Positions 43,931-53,746 are shown, counted from the stretch's first letter. The stretch is 64,000 nucleotides of DNA from CAVRXZ01 sp963773035 (GCA_963773035.1 CAVYZX010000010.1:310001-374000), one strand, 5' to 3'. Notes: generated from the letters alone by a model not told the origin. Program-made: numbers and translations.

Positions 43931-43936
43931 TATAAT
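43931..43936 (+). promoter_or_regulatory. Perfect TATAAT -10 box before the UPF0182 gene
   Basis: TATAAT at 43931-43936 lies between ispG and the GTG at 43955. No good -35 box stands 16-18 bases upstream. The predicted start, near 43943, would leave a very short leader that still contains AAGGA at 43943-43947. It may be an extended or activator-dependent promoter. Confidence 0.45.
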
Positions 43937-43954
43937 GCCTAGAAGGAAAACCGA

Positions 43955-46789
43955 GTGAACGGCCACCGCGACGGGCGTTCCGATGTTGTGGTCGACTGGC
44001 CGCCGCCACGTCGACCTCGCAGGCGGGTCGGCTTGTTCATTCTCGCGATCCTGGCGGCCATCGTGCTCGGCGGGGGAACGGCGGTCTCGTACTACGTGGA
44101 AGCCCTGTGGTTCGAGTCGCTCGGATTTGTGGCGGTCTTCTGGAAGACCCTCAACCTTCAAAGCCTCATCTTCCTCGGATTCGCGCTCGTCACGTTTCTG
44201 GTCCTTTACGGCGGATTTCTCGCGCTCAAGCCCGAGCGACTCGGCGAGTTCAGCAGCATCATCATCAACGGCCAGCCTCTCCGGCTTCCGGTCGAGCCTG
44301 TCCTCAAGCTGATCGCCGTCGGGTTGTCTCTTGCCATTGCTGCGGCGACGGGCGCCGGCATGACCGCCGACTGGTCGACTTTGGCCCTGTACTGGTATGC
44401 GCCGAAGACCGTCGGTATGGCCGATCCGGTTTTTGGCCGTCCGATTTCCTTCTATCTGTTCGCCCTGCCGGTCTGGCAGCTGATCAGCGGATGGATCCTG
44501 ACATTGGCCGTCGTCTTGTGTGCCGTGGCGGCGTTCTTCCTCTTTGTCAGCGGCGGTGCGCGTGTTTTGACCCGTCGCCGCGAATTCGATGCGCTGTCCG
44601 CTCATTGGCGCGGCATGTCGATCGCGTTCGCCGCGCTCCTCCTGACGTTGGCCTGGCGCGTGTACCTCGCGAGATTCGAGCGCTTGTTCCGGGATGACAC
44701 GATCTTCTCGGGCGCCTCATACACCGATGTTCACGTCACGTTCATTGGAATGCTCATTGGCGCATTCGCACTCGCGGCCGGCGCGATCGTTGCCGCCATC
44801 AACGCCTTCTGGGCGCGCCGCGCCCGCTGGCTGGCCGTGGCGGTAGTGCCTGCGCTGCTCTGTTACGTGGTTACGGGACTGGTCGGGTGGTATGTCAGTG
44901 CCTTCATTGTCAGGCCTAACCAACTCGTGCGAGAACGTCCGTTCATCGCGCACAACATTGAATGGACACGACAGGCATATGGACTGAGCGCGCTCGAAGA
45001 GCATCCTTTTCCGGCCGAAGTTGGTATCGAAGCGCTCGAGGCATCGAACAACGAGGCGACTCTTCAGAATATCCGTCTCTGGGACTGGCGCGCGCTGCAG
45101 GACACGCTGCGGCAGATTCAGGAAATCCGCACGTACTACGATTTTCCCGATATCGACATCGATCGATACGAAATCGGAGGATCCGTGCGTCAGATGATGC
45201 TGGCCACGCGCGAGCTCAACATCAACAAACTTCCCGAAAGCAGTCGAAACTGGATCAACGAGAAGTTGATCTACACGCACGGCTACGGGGTAACGATGAA
45301 CCCGGTCAACGGGTTTACGCCAGAGGGCATGCCAGCGCTGGTGCTCAGCAACATGCCTATCCAGAGCACGATTCCCAGCCTGATGGTGACCCGCCCCGAA
45401 ATCTATTTCGGCGAACAAACCAACACCGACGTCTACGTCAAGACCCGCCAGAAGGAGTTCAACTACCCACAAGGCGAGACTAACAACGTGACGTCGTACG
45501 AGGGTACCGGCGGAATTCGTCTTGGCGGTTTCTTCCGCCGGCTCCTCATCGCGCTCGATCGCGGCGATCTGACCAAGGTGCCATTCAGCGACGACATCAA
45601 CGCGGACAGCCGTCTGCTCATGCGACGACAGGTCCGAGCACGCGTCGAGGCGTTGGCGCCATTTCTATCGTTCGATCCCGATCCATACATTGTCGTCACG
45701 CAGGAGGGCCGGCTCGTCTGGATCATCGACGCGTTCACGACGTCCGATACCTACCCGTACTCTCGCCACTACGGCATGTTTCGCAACCGAATCAACTACA
45801 TGCGAAACAGCGTCAAGGCCGTCGTCGACGCTTACGACGGCACCACGACGCTCTACGTGTTCGACGCGAGCGACCCGATCATTGCCGCGTATCGCGGCAT
45901 TTTCCCCACCCTCTTCCGCGACGGGTCGGAGCTCCCTGACGAGCTGCGCAAGCACGTCCGCTATCCCGAACTGATGCTCCAGCTCCAAGCGACCGTTTAC
46001 GGCCTCTATCACATGACGAACCCCGACGTGTTCTACAACAGGGAGGATCTCTGGAGCGTGGCGACCGAAGTCGGCATGGGCGAGCAGCGCCAGCAGGCTC
46101 AACAGGTGATGGAACCGAACTTCGTGTTGATGACCTTGCCCGGCGAACGCCGCATCGAGTTCATCGAGATCCTGCCGTTCACTCCAGCCAACCGCAACAA
46201 TCTGATTGGCTGGATTGCGGCCAGAAGCGACGGCGAGCACTACGGAAAGGCAGTCGTCTACGATTTCCCCAAGACCAAGCTGATCGACGGACCACTCCAG
46301 GTTGAAGCGCGCATCGATCAGAACGCCCAGCTGTCCGGCCAGCTGTCCCTCTGGAACCAGCAAGGCTCGCACGTGAGGCGCGGCGGGTTGATCGTGATGC
46401 CCGTTGGCCGCGCATTGCTCTATGCCGAGCCCATCTACCTTCAAGCCGAACACAGCCCGATGCCGGAGCTGCGCCTCGTTGTGCTCGCCATGCAGGATCG
46501 TCTGGCATACGGCCCGACGTTCGAGGCTGCGTTGGCCGCGCTGCTCGGCCATGCGCCATCGACGCTCGCCACTCAAGCGGCACCGGCGACTTCCGTCGCT
46601 CGACCTACGCCGGAGACGACGAACAATCAGGAAGCATCAGTCGGCACGAGCGATGCGCTCGTAGCCGGCGCCGCACAAGACCTCGCGGAGTACCAACGCC
46701 TGACCGCAGAAGGCAAACTGGGCGAGGCGGGACAGCGGCTTGAGCAACTCAAACAGAAGCTCGATCAGTTGAACCGGCTCAAACGCTGA
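43955..46789 (+). CDS. UPF0182-family large membrane protein
   Basis: A 944-residue protein. About seven transmembrane helices occupy the first 320 residues, opening FILAILAAIVLGGGTAVSYY. A large soluble part (about 320-850) follows, with family segments IEWTRQAYGL, GVTMNPVNGFTPEG, RPEIYFGE and EVGMGEQRQQAQQVMEPNFV. The tail ends in a helix LAEYQRLTAEGKLGEAGQRL. The family is widespread but its function is unknown. Translation starts at GTG 43955 behind AAGGA. No functional partner is evident. Confidence 0.92.
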   Translation: MNGHRDGRSDVVVDWPPPRRPRRRVGLFILAILAAIVLGGGTAVSYYVEALWFESLGFVAVFWKTLNLQSLIFLGFALVTFLVLYGGFLALKPERLGEFSSIIINGQPLRLPVEPVLKLIAVGLSLAIAAATGAGMTADWSTLALYWYAPKTVGMADPVFGRPISFYLFALPVWQLISGWILTLAVVLCAVAAFFLFVSGGARVLTRRREFDALSAHWRGMSIAFAALLLTLAWRVYLARFERLFRDDTIFSGASYTDVHVTFIGMLIGAFALAAGAIVAAINAFWARRARWLAVAVVPALLCYVVTGLVGWYVSAFIVRPNQLVRERPFIAHNIEWTRQAYGLSALEEHPFPAEVGIEALEASNNEATLQNIRLWDWRALQDTLRQIQEIRTYYDFPDIDIDRYEIGGSVRQMMLATRELNINKLPESSRNWINEKLIYTHGYGVTMNPVNGFTPEGMPALVLSNMPIQSTIPSLMVTRPEIYFGEQTNTDVYVKTRQKEFNYPQGETNNVTSYEGTGGIRLGGFFRRLLIALDRGDLTKVPFSDDINADSRLLMRRQVRARVEALAPFLSFDPDPYIVVTQEGRLVWIIDAFTTSDTYPYSRHYGMFRNRINYMRNSVKAVVDAYDGTTTLYVFDASDPIIAAYRGIFPTLFRDGSELPDELRKHVRYPELMLQLQATVYGLYHMTNPDVFYNREDLWSVATEVGMGEQRQQAQQVMEPNFVLMTLPGERRIEFIEILPFTPANRNNLIGWIAARSDGEHYGKAVVYDFPKTKLIDGPLQVEARIDQNAQLSGQLSLWNQQGSHVRRGGLIVMPVGRALLYAEPIYLQAEHSPMPELRLVVLAMQDRLAYGPTFEAALAALLGHAPSTLATQAAPATSVARPTPETTNNQEASVGTSDALVAGAAQDLAEYQRLTAEGKLGEAGQRLEQLKQKLDQLNRLKR

Positions 46790-46883
46790 CGCCCGACGAA
46801 TCCGACGGGAGCACAGAAACACATCGGTCGTGTTGTAGCTGCGTGCGCTGGTCGCGGGTAGAATACGGTCGAAAGGATTCTTA

Positions 46884-47681
46884 ATGTTCAGATCCACTGT
46901 GGCCCTTGTCTTTACCGCGTCGCTCGCGTTCGCCCAACAGACAACGCTTCAGGTAGTCCCGCCTCCGCCTGACGTCGCTGCAGTGCCGTCGGACGCGAAG
47001 AAAACGCCGTCCGGCCTCGCGTCCAAGGTTTTGCAAGCAGGCAACGGGAGCGCCCATCCGGCGCAGGCCGATCTCGTCACCGTGCACTACACGGGATGGA
47101 CGACCGACGGCAAGATGTTCGACAGCTCAGTGTCCAGGGGTAAACCGGCAACCTTTCCGCTCGACCGAGTCATCGCGGGCTGGACCGAGGGCGTTCAGCT
47201 GATGGTTGCCGGCGAGAAGCGGCGCTTCTGGATTCCCGAGGCGCTCGCATACAAAGGGCAACGAGATCCGAAGGGCATGCTGGTGTTCGATGTCGAACTG
47301 ATCTCCTTCACCGAATCACCGACCCAAGCGCCTGCCGATGTCAAGAAAGCGCCTGCCGACGCGAAGCGCACCGCAAGCGGCATGTCGTACAAGGTTCTGA
47401 AGCCGGGAGTCGGTGCGCGCCATCCGAAGGCTGACAGCTCAGTGACGGTCCATTATTCGGGATGGACGACCGATGGCAAGCTGTTCGATAGCTCGGTGAC
47501 ACGAGGGGCACCCGCGACGTTCACGCTCAACCAGGTCATCGCTGGATGGACCGAGGGCGTGCAGCTGATGGTCGAGGGCGAGAAAACGCGGTTCTGGATT
47601 CCACAAGACCTCGCGTACAAAGGTCAGAGTCCGCCCTATGGAATGCTCGTGTTCGACGTGGAGCTCGTCAAGATCAACTAA
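46884..47681 (+). CDS. Exported FKBP-type peptidyl-prolyl isomerase with two tandem FKBP domains
   Basis: A 265-residue protein with signal peptide RSTVALVFTASLAFAQQ. Two FKBP domains follow, at about 45-140 and 165-265. Each has TVHYxGWTTDGK, FDSS, VIAGWTEGVQLMV and MLVFDVEL, so the catalytic pocket aromatic residues (Y, F, W) are kept in both. The two halves are strongly alike, indicating an internal duplication. It likely folds proline-rich envelope proteins in the periplasm. AAAGGA precedes the ATG. It ends with a 4-base overlap with the convergent DUF349 gene. Confidence 0.92.
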   Translation: MFRSTVALVFTASLAFAQQTTLQVVPPPPDVAAVPSDAKKTPSGLASKVLQAGNGSAHPAQADLVTVHYTGWTTDGKMFDSSVSRGKPATFPLDRVIAGWTEGVQLMVAGEKRRFWIPEALAYKGQRDPKGMLVFDVELISFTESPTQAPADVKKAPADAKRTASGMSYKVLKPGVGARHPKADSSVTVHYSGWTTDGKLFDSSVTRGAPATFTLNQVIAGWTEGVQLMVEGEKTRFWIPQDLAYKGQSPPYGMLVFDVELVKIN

Positions 47682-50419
47682 GAAGGCACTGGCGGCGAAG
47701 CCTGTCCAGTTCGGACCGAGCCCGCCGGCTTGCCGCTGGGCCCGGATCTTTCCAGAATCCGCCGGCACGCGCGGTTGAAGCGATCCGTCAAGACGCGCCG
47801 CGCCGGTTCCGGCACGATACCAATACGCGACCAGGCGGCTTGAGCCTGCCGCACGTCTTCCTGCGCTGCCCGCCAGCGATTTTCCTCGTCCACACGACCA
47901 CCGATCGTGTTCGCCGCCAGCGCTTCCTTCAGCATCGTCGCCAATCGTGTCGTGGGCGACAGCGACTGATCTCCAGCTTCTGCCATCGGCCCGGCCAAAG
48001 AAGACGCGAGACTCTCGATCCGCTGGACGAGCGCCTCCATGCGCTGCCGGTTCGCTTGGGGATCCAGGTCGGTGCCGCTGAACACGCTCGGCCAACCGGC
48101 GACAACCGCATCGAAGGCGGCCGAAAAGCGTCGATCGAGTGTCGCGGCCCGAGCCGGGTCGACACCACGCAAGCCGATCTCCTGCTGCCAACGGCTGCGC
48201 AACGATCTTACGGTCGCCAGCATTTCTGCGGACGCGGGCGGCGGGCTAGCGGAACCTGGGTCGGGCACATTGACGTCGGAGCCATCTGTCGAACCCACAG
48301 GCGGCGACAAGGCTTCGAGCTCGGCACAGATGGCCTCGCGCGCGGCCAGCCGTTCTCCGCGAGCAATCTCGTGACGCTGAGCGTATCGGGTGAAGAATCG
48401 GTCGCAGGCGCCACGGAAACGTTGCCAGATCGCATCCGACCGGTTTTTCTTTACCGGTCCGATCGTTCGCCACTCGGTCTGAAGTCGCTTGATCTCGGCG
48501 GCCGTGGCATCCCAATCCGTCGAGTCGGCGAGAGCTTCAGCCTTGGCACACAACTCGTCTTTCTTGGCGAGATTCTCCGTCCACATCGCCTTCCGGCGGA
48601 CCAGATCGTCGTGGCGCCGTGTGAAGAAGCGATCGCAAGCCTCTCTGAACCGATCCCAGACCGCTTTTTCCTGCCCGCGCGAAACCTGGCCGATTGTCTT
48701 CCACTCCGCTTGCAACCGTTTGATCTCCTCAGCGGTCTGTATCCAGGCCGTCGACTCCGCCAACGATTCGACCTGCTCGCACAGGGCGATTTTTTGCGTG
48801 AGGTTGTCCGCACGTTTGGCCGCCTCGGCCGCAAAGTAAGTCTCGCAGCGCGGCCACACCTCGTCGTGGGCGGTCTTGAATCGGCGCCAAAGGGCTTCGC
48901 CTTGCGGGCGGGGGACGTCTGCAGCGAGACGCCACTGCCTTTGAAGTTCGCGCACGCGCCGAGCGATCTCCTCGGGTTCCTCGTGGGACTTCAGCGCCTC
49001 CATCTTCTCGCACAGCGCTTCCTGGATGCCGACGTTCGCCCACCGCTGCCAGTCCTCCATGGCGCGTAGATCTTGAAGCTTGGGCGTAAGGGCCGCCTGC
49101 ATGGCCTTCAACCGCCGTGTGACGTCCTCGTGGTCTTGCTTGGACGGCAACCCGGGAATTGCGGACAGCGCGGTCCGCACGTCCCGCAGGGCACGCTCGA
49201 CGATCTTCGCCGACAACTCACTCTTCTCTGCCAACGGCTCGACGCGCCCGAGCAGCCGATGGAGCTCTCGCAAAGCCTCCTGACGGGCCCGGGTGTCCGC
49301 CTCTTTGGCAGCGACTTCGCGCTCTGTCAATCTGGCTTCGGCGGCCGTGTACCTCTCGACCAAGTCATTGTCTACCGGCGCGACACTCATCAAGTCCTTC
49401 CATTCGCGGTGTACGAGCCCGACGCGCGCCCGTGCAGCTTGCAGGCTCGCTTCCTCTGCCGCTGATTCCAATTCCGCCACGAGCTCGATCCTCCGGGCGC
49501 GCCGCCGCTCCGCCTCTCGCCGGGCCTTTTCCTCTTCGAGCGCCCGAGCTACTGCGCGCTCCGCAGCAATCTGCTCCTGTCGCTGTCGCTCTTCTTCGCC
49601 TGCCAGGCGCTCGCGTTCAGCTTCGAGCGCACGCCGGTGCTCGTCCTCTTTCTCTTGTTTCTCCAGCTCTTCCTGCGCATGGACATCCACAGCCGTTGCT
49701 TCAGGAAAAGACTGTGATTCCAACATGTCCAGATCGTCGGCACTCTGGGTGCTTTCAATTCCGGTCCGTTCATCAAGATCCCGGAGCATCCCACGCGCAC
49801 GCTTGACCGCATGCCGGTTCGTCGAACCTGCTGCGACGTGCTCGAGCTCGGCGCGATCCGTCAGTCGTTCGACGGCGGCAACGGCCGTATCTTTGAATTC
49901 ACCATGCATGGCAACAGCAAGGATGTCCTCGTGTTCGCTTAATCTGTCGAACGCAGCGCGTCGAATGGTTTCGAGAGCGGCGTGCCTGGCGATCGACCCA
50001 ATCATCCGCGATTCGACGATGCGGTCGAGAGCCTGCCGCGCGACGGACTCGCGCTGTGCCGTCTTGGCTATCTGTGAGATGATTTTGCCGTCCGACAAAG
50101 TAGCCAAGGCGTCGACTGCGGCGAGGCCTTCTGCTTCTCCGGTTTCTTCAAACGCCTCGAGAGCAATGTCCCTGAGCATCGCGCCTGCGGCCGCCCGCAC
50201 ACTCGCATCGGCATCGCCACGGGCAACGGACACGAGCACCGCTGGATCCATCAGCTTGCCGACGGCGGCGCGGCGGACCCGGGCGTTTTCATCCTCGATC
50301 GCGGCCGACGCAATCGACTCGCGCTCGTCAATCGAGAGCGATTCCACGTAGGCGAGTCTGACCTCCGGGTCGAGATGTTTGTTTGCTGGAACTGAGCGGA
50401 AGCGATCGAGAAGTGCCAT
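47678..50419 (-). CDS. Large DUF349-repeat protein with HEAT-like N-terminus and coiled coil
   Basis: A 913-residue protein. Residues 1-200 are helical HEAT-like repeats (VRRAAVGKLMDPAVLVSVA). Residues about 220-330 form a long charged coiled coil (EEKARREAERRRARRIELVA). The second half holds several DUF349 repeats recognised by LQRQWRLAADV, LQAEWKTIGQVSRGQEKAVW and RFREACDRFFTRRH. It has no signal or membrane segment. DUF349 proteins are found across bacteria but are poorly understood. ATG 50419 starts MALLDRFRSVPANKHLDPEV, which fits better than the longer frame. It is divergent from the Nudix gene. Confidence 0.85.
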   Translation of the reverse strand: MALLDRFRSVPANKHLDPEVRLAYVESLSIDERESIASAAIEDENARVRRAAVGKLMDPAVLVSVARGDADASVRAAAGAMLRDIALEAFEETGEAEGLAAVDALATLSDGKIISQIAKTAQRESVARQALDRIVESRMIGSIARHAALETIRRAAFDRLSEHEDILAVAMHGEFKDTAVAAVERLTDRAELEHVAAGSTNRHAVKRARGMLRDLDERTGIESTQSADDLDMLESQSFPEATAVDVHAQEELEKQEKEDEHRRALEAERERLAGEEERQRQEQIAAERAVARALEEEKARREAERRRARRIELVAELESAAEEASLQAARARVGLVHREWKDLMSVAPVDNDLVERYTAAEARLTEREVAAKEADTRARQEALRELHRLLGRVEPLAEKSELSAKIVERALRDVRTALSAIPGLPSKQDHEDVTRRLKAMQAALTPKLQDLRAMEDWQRWANVGIQEALCEKMEALKSHEEPEEIARRVRELQRQWRLAADVPRPQGEALWRRFKTAHDEVWPRCETYFAAEAAKRADNLTQKIALCEQVESLAESTAWIQTAEEIKRLQAEWKTIGQVSRGQEKAVWDRFREACDRFFTRRHDDLVRRKAMWTENLAKKDELCAKAEALADSTDWDATAAEIKRLQTEWRTIGPVKKNRSDAIWQRFRGACDRFFTRYAQRHEIARGERLAAREAICAELEALSPPVGSTDGSDVNVPDPGSASPPPASAEMLATVRSLRSRWQQEIGLRGVDPARAATLDRRFSAAFDAVVAGWPSVFSGTDLDPQANRQRMEALVQRIESLASSLAGPMAEAGDQSLSPTTRLATMLKEALAANTIGGRVDEENRWRAAQEDVRQAQAAWSRIGIVPEPARRVLTDRFNRACRRILERSGPSGKPAGSVRTGQASPPVPS

Positions 50420-50575
50420 AGAACACCGGGCGATTTGGCGACCGCCGACAGGTGACCGGCCGGCTCGCCACGCTTGAGATCGAAACATTTTAGTGAACGC
50501 AATGGGTCTTTGCGGTCGGAGTAGAGCCAAAAAGAGTCGAGCCCACCCTCGTACTCCAAATTTGCGGATCGAGCG

Positions 50576-51202
50576 GTGAATTTCAACGTTGCTAGCGAGC
50601 GGCTCCGGTTTGCGTTCACGAGGCCTCTGCCGGGAGCTGTCGCCCAAGCCTTCATGGCTCCCGAGCCGCGTCGCGACTGGCCGAAAGGATTCAATCAAGA
50701 CAAGATCCGGTCGGCAGCGGGTCTGCTGCTGCTCTTTCCGATCGATGGGAAAGCTCACATCGTGCTGACCCTCCGTTCAGATGCGCTGGGTCGGCACGGG
50801 GGCCAGGTTTCCCTGCCAGGTGGTGTCACCGAGCCGGGCGAGACGTTCGAGACCGCAGCGTTGCGGGAGGCCCATGAAGAAGTCGCGCTCTCGACCGCAG
50901 AGGTAACGGTACTAGGGGCGTTGACCCCAATCGACATTCCTGTGAGCGGTTTTCGGCTTCATCCGATCGTCGCCTCGATGACGACCAGGCCGACGCTCGT
51001 CCCGTCTGACGGTGAGGTTGCACAGATTCTGGAGGTGTCCGTGGCGGAATTGTTCGAACCGGCACGCCGCATTCGAACCTCACGAGTGCGAGATGGCCGC
51101 CAGGTCGTCGTCCCGGCGTTTCAGATAGCGGGCGCCGAAATCTGGGGGGCTACAGCTATGGTCTTGTCGGAATTCCTGGTTCTCGTTGGCTGGAGCGGTT
51201 GA
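50576..51202 (+). CDS. Nudix hydrolase, coenzyme A pyrophosphatase-like (NudL type)
   Basis: A 208-residue hydrolase. The Nudix box is GVTEPGETFETAALREAHEE, with the final G replaced by Ala in EEVAL. The NudL-specific helper segment VVLTLRS-type (IVLTLRSDALGRHGGQVSLP) stands just before it. The family cleaves CoA and its derivatives to 4'-phosphopantetheine and ADP-type products. The start is GTG 50576, 156 bases from the divergent DUF349 gene. No other CoA gene is adjacent. Confidence 0.88.
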   Translation: MNFNVASERLRFAFTRPLPGAVAQAFMAPEPRRDWPKGFNQDKIRSAAGLLLLFPIDGKAHIVLTLRSDALGRHGGQVSLPGGVTEPGETFETAALREAHEEVALSTAEVTVLGALTPIDIPVSGFRLHPIVASMTTRPTLVPSDGEVAQILEVSVAELFEPARRIRTSRVRDGRQVVVPAFQIAGAEIWGATAMVLSEFLVLVGWSG

Positions 51203-51261
51203 GTTTTGTGTCTATCTCTTCTTGCTGAGACTGCACGTTTCTCCTCGCAGTCCGCAAGTAA

Positions 51262-51324
51262 TCGTCATCCGGTGACGAGAATTTACGCAATCCTTTGCAA
51301 ATTCTGCACGGATCAGTACATAAT
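51262..51324 (+). promoter_or_regulatory. Predicted promoter and palindromes upstream of glutamine synthetase III
   Basis: TTGCAA (51295-51300) and CATAAT (51319-51324) are separated by 18 bases, a fair sigma-70 promoter. The -35 box lies inside the palindrome TTTGCAAA (51294-51301). A stem TCGTCA/TGACGA lies upstream at 51262-51278. The gap 51203-51562 (360 bases) therefore has a promoter, a leader of about 230 bases and the hairpin at 51504-51523. I saw no coding region in it. Confidence 0.5.
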
Positions 51325-51503
51325 TCACACCTTAGCACAGGCGCTGAAGACGCCGCCTCCGGTCCGATCCGGGCGTTCCATTCGCACACGACCCGATCAA
51401 CGTGTGAACTAGTACGCCACTGCCAAACCGCCGAGCTCGATGAGCGAGTTCTTCTCAGATCCTCATCGACTCACATGCGTTGAAGCAGCCGTCGGGCTTG
51501 CCA

Positions 51504-51523
51504 GCCCCCGGTTCTCGGGGCTC
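51504..51523 (+). other. Hairpin in the glutamine synthetase III leader
   Basis: AGCCCC (51504-51509) pairs with GGGGCT (51518-51523) around an eight-base loop, 40 bases before the ATG at 51563. There is no T-run after it. It could affect leader folding. It lacks the recognisable pattern of the cyanobacterial glutamine riboswitch. Confidence 0.35.
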
Positions 51524-51562
51524 GCACGGATCGAGGTACGTCGAACAAAGGGGGGACGCGAT

Positions 51563-53740
51563 ATGGGTTCGGTAGTGTTGGGCGAGGCAATTGGCGCAAT
51601 CCGCAGCTGGTCGATGGGAGAAACCAAATCTGCACAGGGTCCACATGCGACGGAGGCGTTCGGCAGTCTGGTCTTCAACGATCAGGTGCAGCAGGCACGT
51701 CTGGGGACTTCCGTGTATCACGCGCTTCGTCGCACGATTACCCGCGGCGAGCCGTTGGATGGGACGGCCGCGGATGCCGTCGCAGCTGCGATGAAGGATT
51801 GGGCCATCGAGCATGGAGCCACCCACTATACGCATTGGTTCCAGCCTCTGACCGGCATAACGGCCGAGAAGCACGACTCGTTTCTGGCCCCCAACGGCAA
51901 TGGAAAGGCCGCCGCGGAATTTTCTGGTAAGGAATTAATTAAGGGCGAACCCGACGCATCCAGCTTCCCCTCCGGCGGCATGCGCTCCACCTTCGAGGCA
52001 CGCGGCTACACGGCCTGGGATCCCACGAGCCCGCCGTGGTTGCTTCATAGCGGCGGCGCAGTCACGCTCGTGATACCGACGGCTTTTGTAAGCTGGACCG
52101 GGGAAACGCTCGACAAGAAGACGCCCCTGCTTCGTTCGATGGAGGCGCTGTCCAAGCAGGCCGTGCGCGTCTTGAAGCTGTTCGGCTCCACCGCCGAACG
52201 CGCCGTGACGACCTGCGGCCCCGAGCAGGAGTACTTTCTCATCGATCGCTATTTCTACCTGTCACGTCCCGATCTAATTAATGCCGGCAGAACGTTGTTC
52301 GGGGCGAAACCACCCAAGGGCCAGGAACTCGAGGATCAGTACTTCGGTGCGATCGCCGACCGGGCGATGGCGTTCATGAACGACGTCGAGTCGGAACTCT
52401 ATCGGGTCGGGGTGCCGGTGAAAACTCGCCACAACGAAGTGGCGCCGAGCCAGTACGAGATCGCTCCGGTATTCGAAAACGCCAATCTGGCCACCGATCA
52501 TCAAATGATGACCATGGAGGCGATGCGGAGGGCGGCCCCGCGTTACGGGCTTGCCTGCCTGCTGCACGAAAAGCCGTTCGCCGGCGTCAATGGATCTGGC
52601 AAACACCTCAACTGGTCGATCGGTGACGATGAGGGGCACAACCTGCTCAGTCCGGGGGCCAACCCTCACGAGAACCTGCAGTTTCTGGTGTTCTGCGCGG
52701 CGGTCTTACGGGCCGTGAACAAATGGCAGGGGCTGCTCAGGGCGAGCATCGCCAGCGCCGGCAACGACCATCGCCTGGGCGCGAACGAGGCGCCGCCAGC
52801 GATTCTGTCAGTCTTCCTCGGCGACATGCTGACCGACATCTTCGAGCAGATCGAGAAGGGCGGCGCCAAGTCGACCAAACACGGCGGCACGCTCGACACA
52901 GGCGTCATGGTCCTGCCCAAACTGCCGCGTGACGCCGGCGATCGCAACCGCACCAGTCCATTCGCGTTCACGGGAAACAAGTTCGAGTTCCGCGCGGTGT
53001 CGTCGAATCAGAGCATCGCGTACCCGAACATCGCATTGAACCTGGCCGTGACCGAGTCGCTCGACTACGTGGCCACCGAGCTCGAAAAAGCGACCAAAGG
53101 CGGAAAATCGGTTGACCGGGCCGCCCTGGAACTGCTGCCGAAGATCATCAAGGAGAACAAACGGATCATCTTCAATGGGAACAACTATTCGAAGGAATGG
53201 GAGAAGGAAGCAGCCAAGCGAGGCCTCCTGAATTTGAAAAACACCGTGGATGCCCTGCCGCAGCTCGTGTCGAAGGAGGTCGTGGCCGCCTTCGAGAAGT
53301 ACAAGGTCTTGAGCGAGCGTGAACTGCACGCGCGCTATGAGATCATGCTCGAGACATACAACAAGACCGTGAACGTCGAAGGGCAGTTGATGGTCCTGAT
53401 GGCCAACCGCTACATCCTGCCGGCTGCCTTGGAGTATCAGAAGCAAGTCGCCCAGAGCGTCGCGGCCGTGAAGGCGGCCGGGGGCCGGTCGGTCGAAGGC
53501 AAAAAGACCCTCGCCAGCGTGACCAAGCTGACCGACGAGTTCAAGCGTCGCACCGACAAGCTGCAACGCACACTCGATCACGAAAGCAACGGCTCGTCCG
53601 AAAAGCACGCGAAGCATTTCCGCGACGCAGTGATTCCGGCGATGAATGCACTGCGCGAGACCGGTGACGAGCTGGAGCTGATCACTCCCCACGAGCTGTG
53701 GCCGCTCGCCACATATCGCGAAATGTTGTTCATCAAGTAG
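51563..53740 (+). CDS. glnN: Glutamine synthetase, type III
   Basis: Glutamine synthetase III condenses glutamate and ammonia with ATP. At 725 residues it is far longer than the type I (about 470) and II (about 370) enzymes. The family marks are GLVFND-like AFGSLVFNDQVQQARL, FQPLTGITAEKHDSF, KGEPDASSFPSGGMRSTFEA, the active-site TTCGPEQEYFLID, RHNEVAPSQYEIAPVFENAN and SGKHLNWSIG. ATG 51563 sits behind AAAGGGGGG, whereas an in-frame ATG at 51440 would add 41 residues without homology. It has its own promoter and a strong downstream hairpin. No PII gene is adjacent. Confidence 0.94.
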   Translation: MGSVVLGEAIGAIRSWSMGETKSAQGPHATEAFGSLVFNDQVQQARLGTSVYHALRRTITRGEPLDGTAADAVAAAMKDWAIEHGATHYTHWFQPLTGITAEKHDSFLAPNGNGKAAAEFSGKELIKGEPDASSFPSGGMRSTFEARGYTAWDPTSPPWLLHSGGAVTLVIPTAFVSWTGETLDKKTPLLRSMEALSKQAVRVLKLFGSTAERAVTTCGPEQEYFLIDRYFYLSRPDLINAGRTLFGAKPPKGQELEDQYFGAIADRAMAFMNDVESELYRVGVPVKTRHNEVAPSQYEIAPVFENANLATDHQMMTMEAMRRAAPRYGLACLLHEKPFAGVNGSGKHLNWSIGDDEGHNLLSPGANPHENLQFLVFCAAVLRAVNKWQGLLRASIASAGNDHRLGANEAPPAILSVFLGDMLTDIFEQIEKGGAKSTKHGGTLDTGVMVLPKLPRDAGDRNRTSPFAFTGNKFEFRAVSSNQSIAYPNIALNLAVTESLDYVATELEKATKGGKSVDRAALELLPKIIKENKRIIFNGNNYSKEWEKEAAKRGLLNLKNTVDALPQLVSKEVVAAFEKYKVLSERELHARYEIMLETYNKTVNVEGQLMVLMANRYILPAALEYQKQVAQSVAAVKAAGGRSVEGKKTLASVTKLTDEFKRRTDKLQRTLDHESNGSSEKHAKHFRDAVIPAMNALRETGDELELITPHELWPLATYREMLFIK

Positions 53741-53746
53741 CTTGAG

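Noticed and set aside
51440..51562. A 41-residue N-terminal extension of glutamine synthetase III
   Set aside because: The extension has no homology. The ATG at 51563 has a strong Shine-Dalgarno and gives the normal family length.
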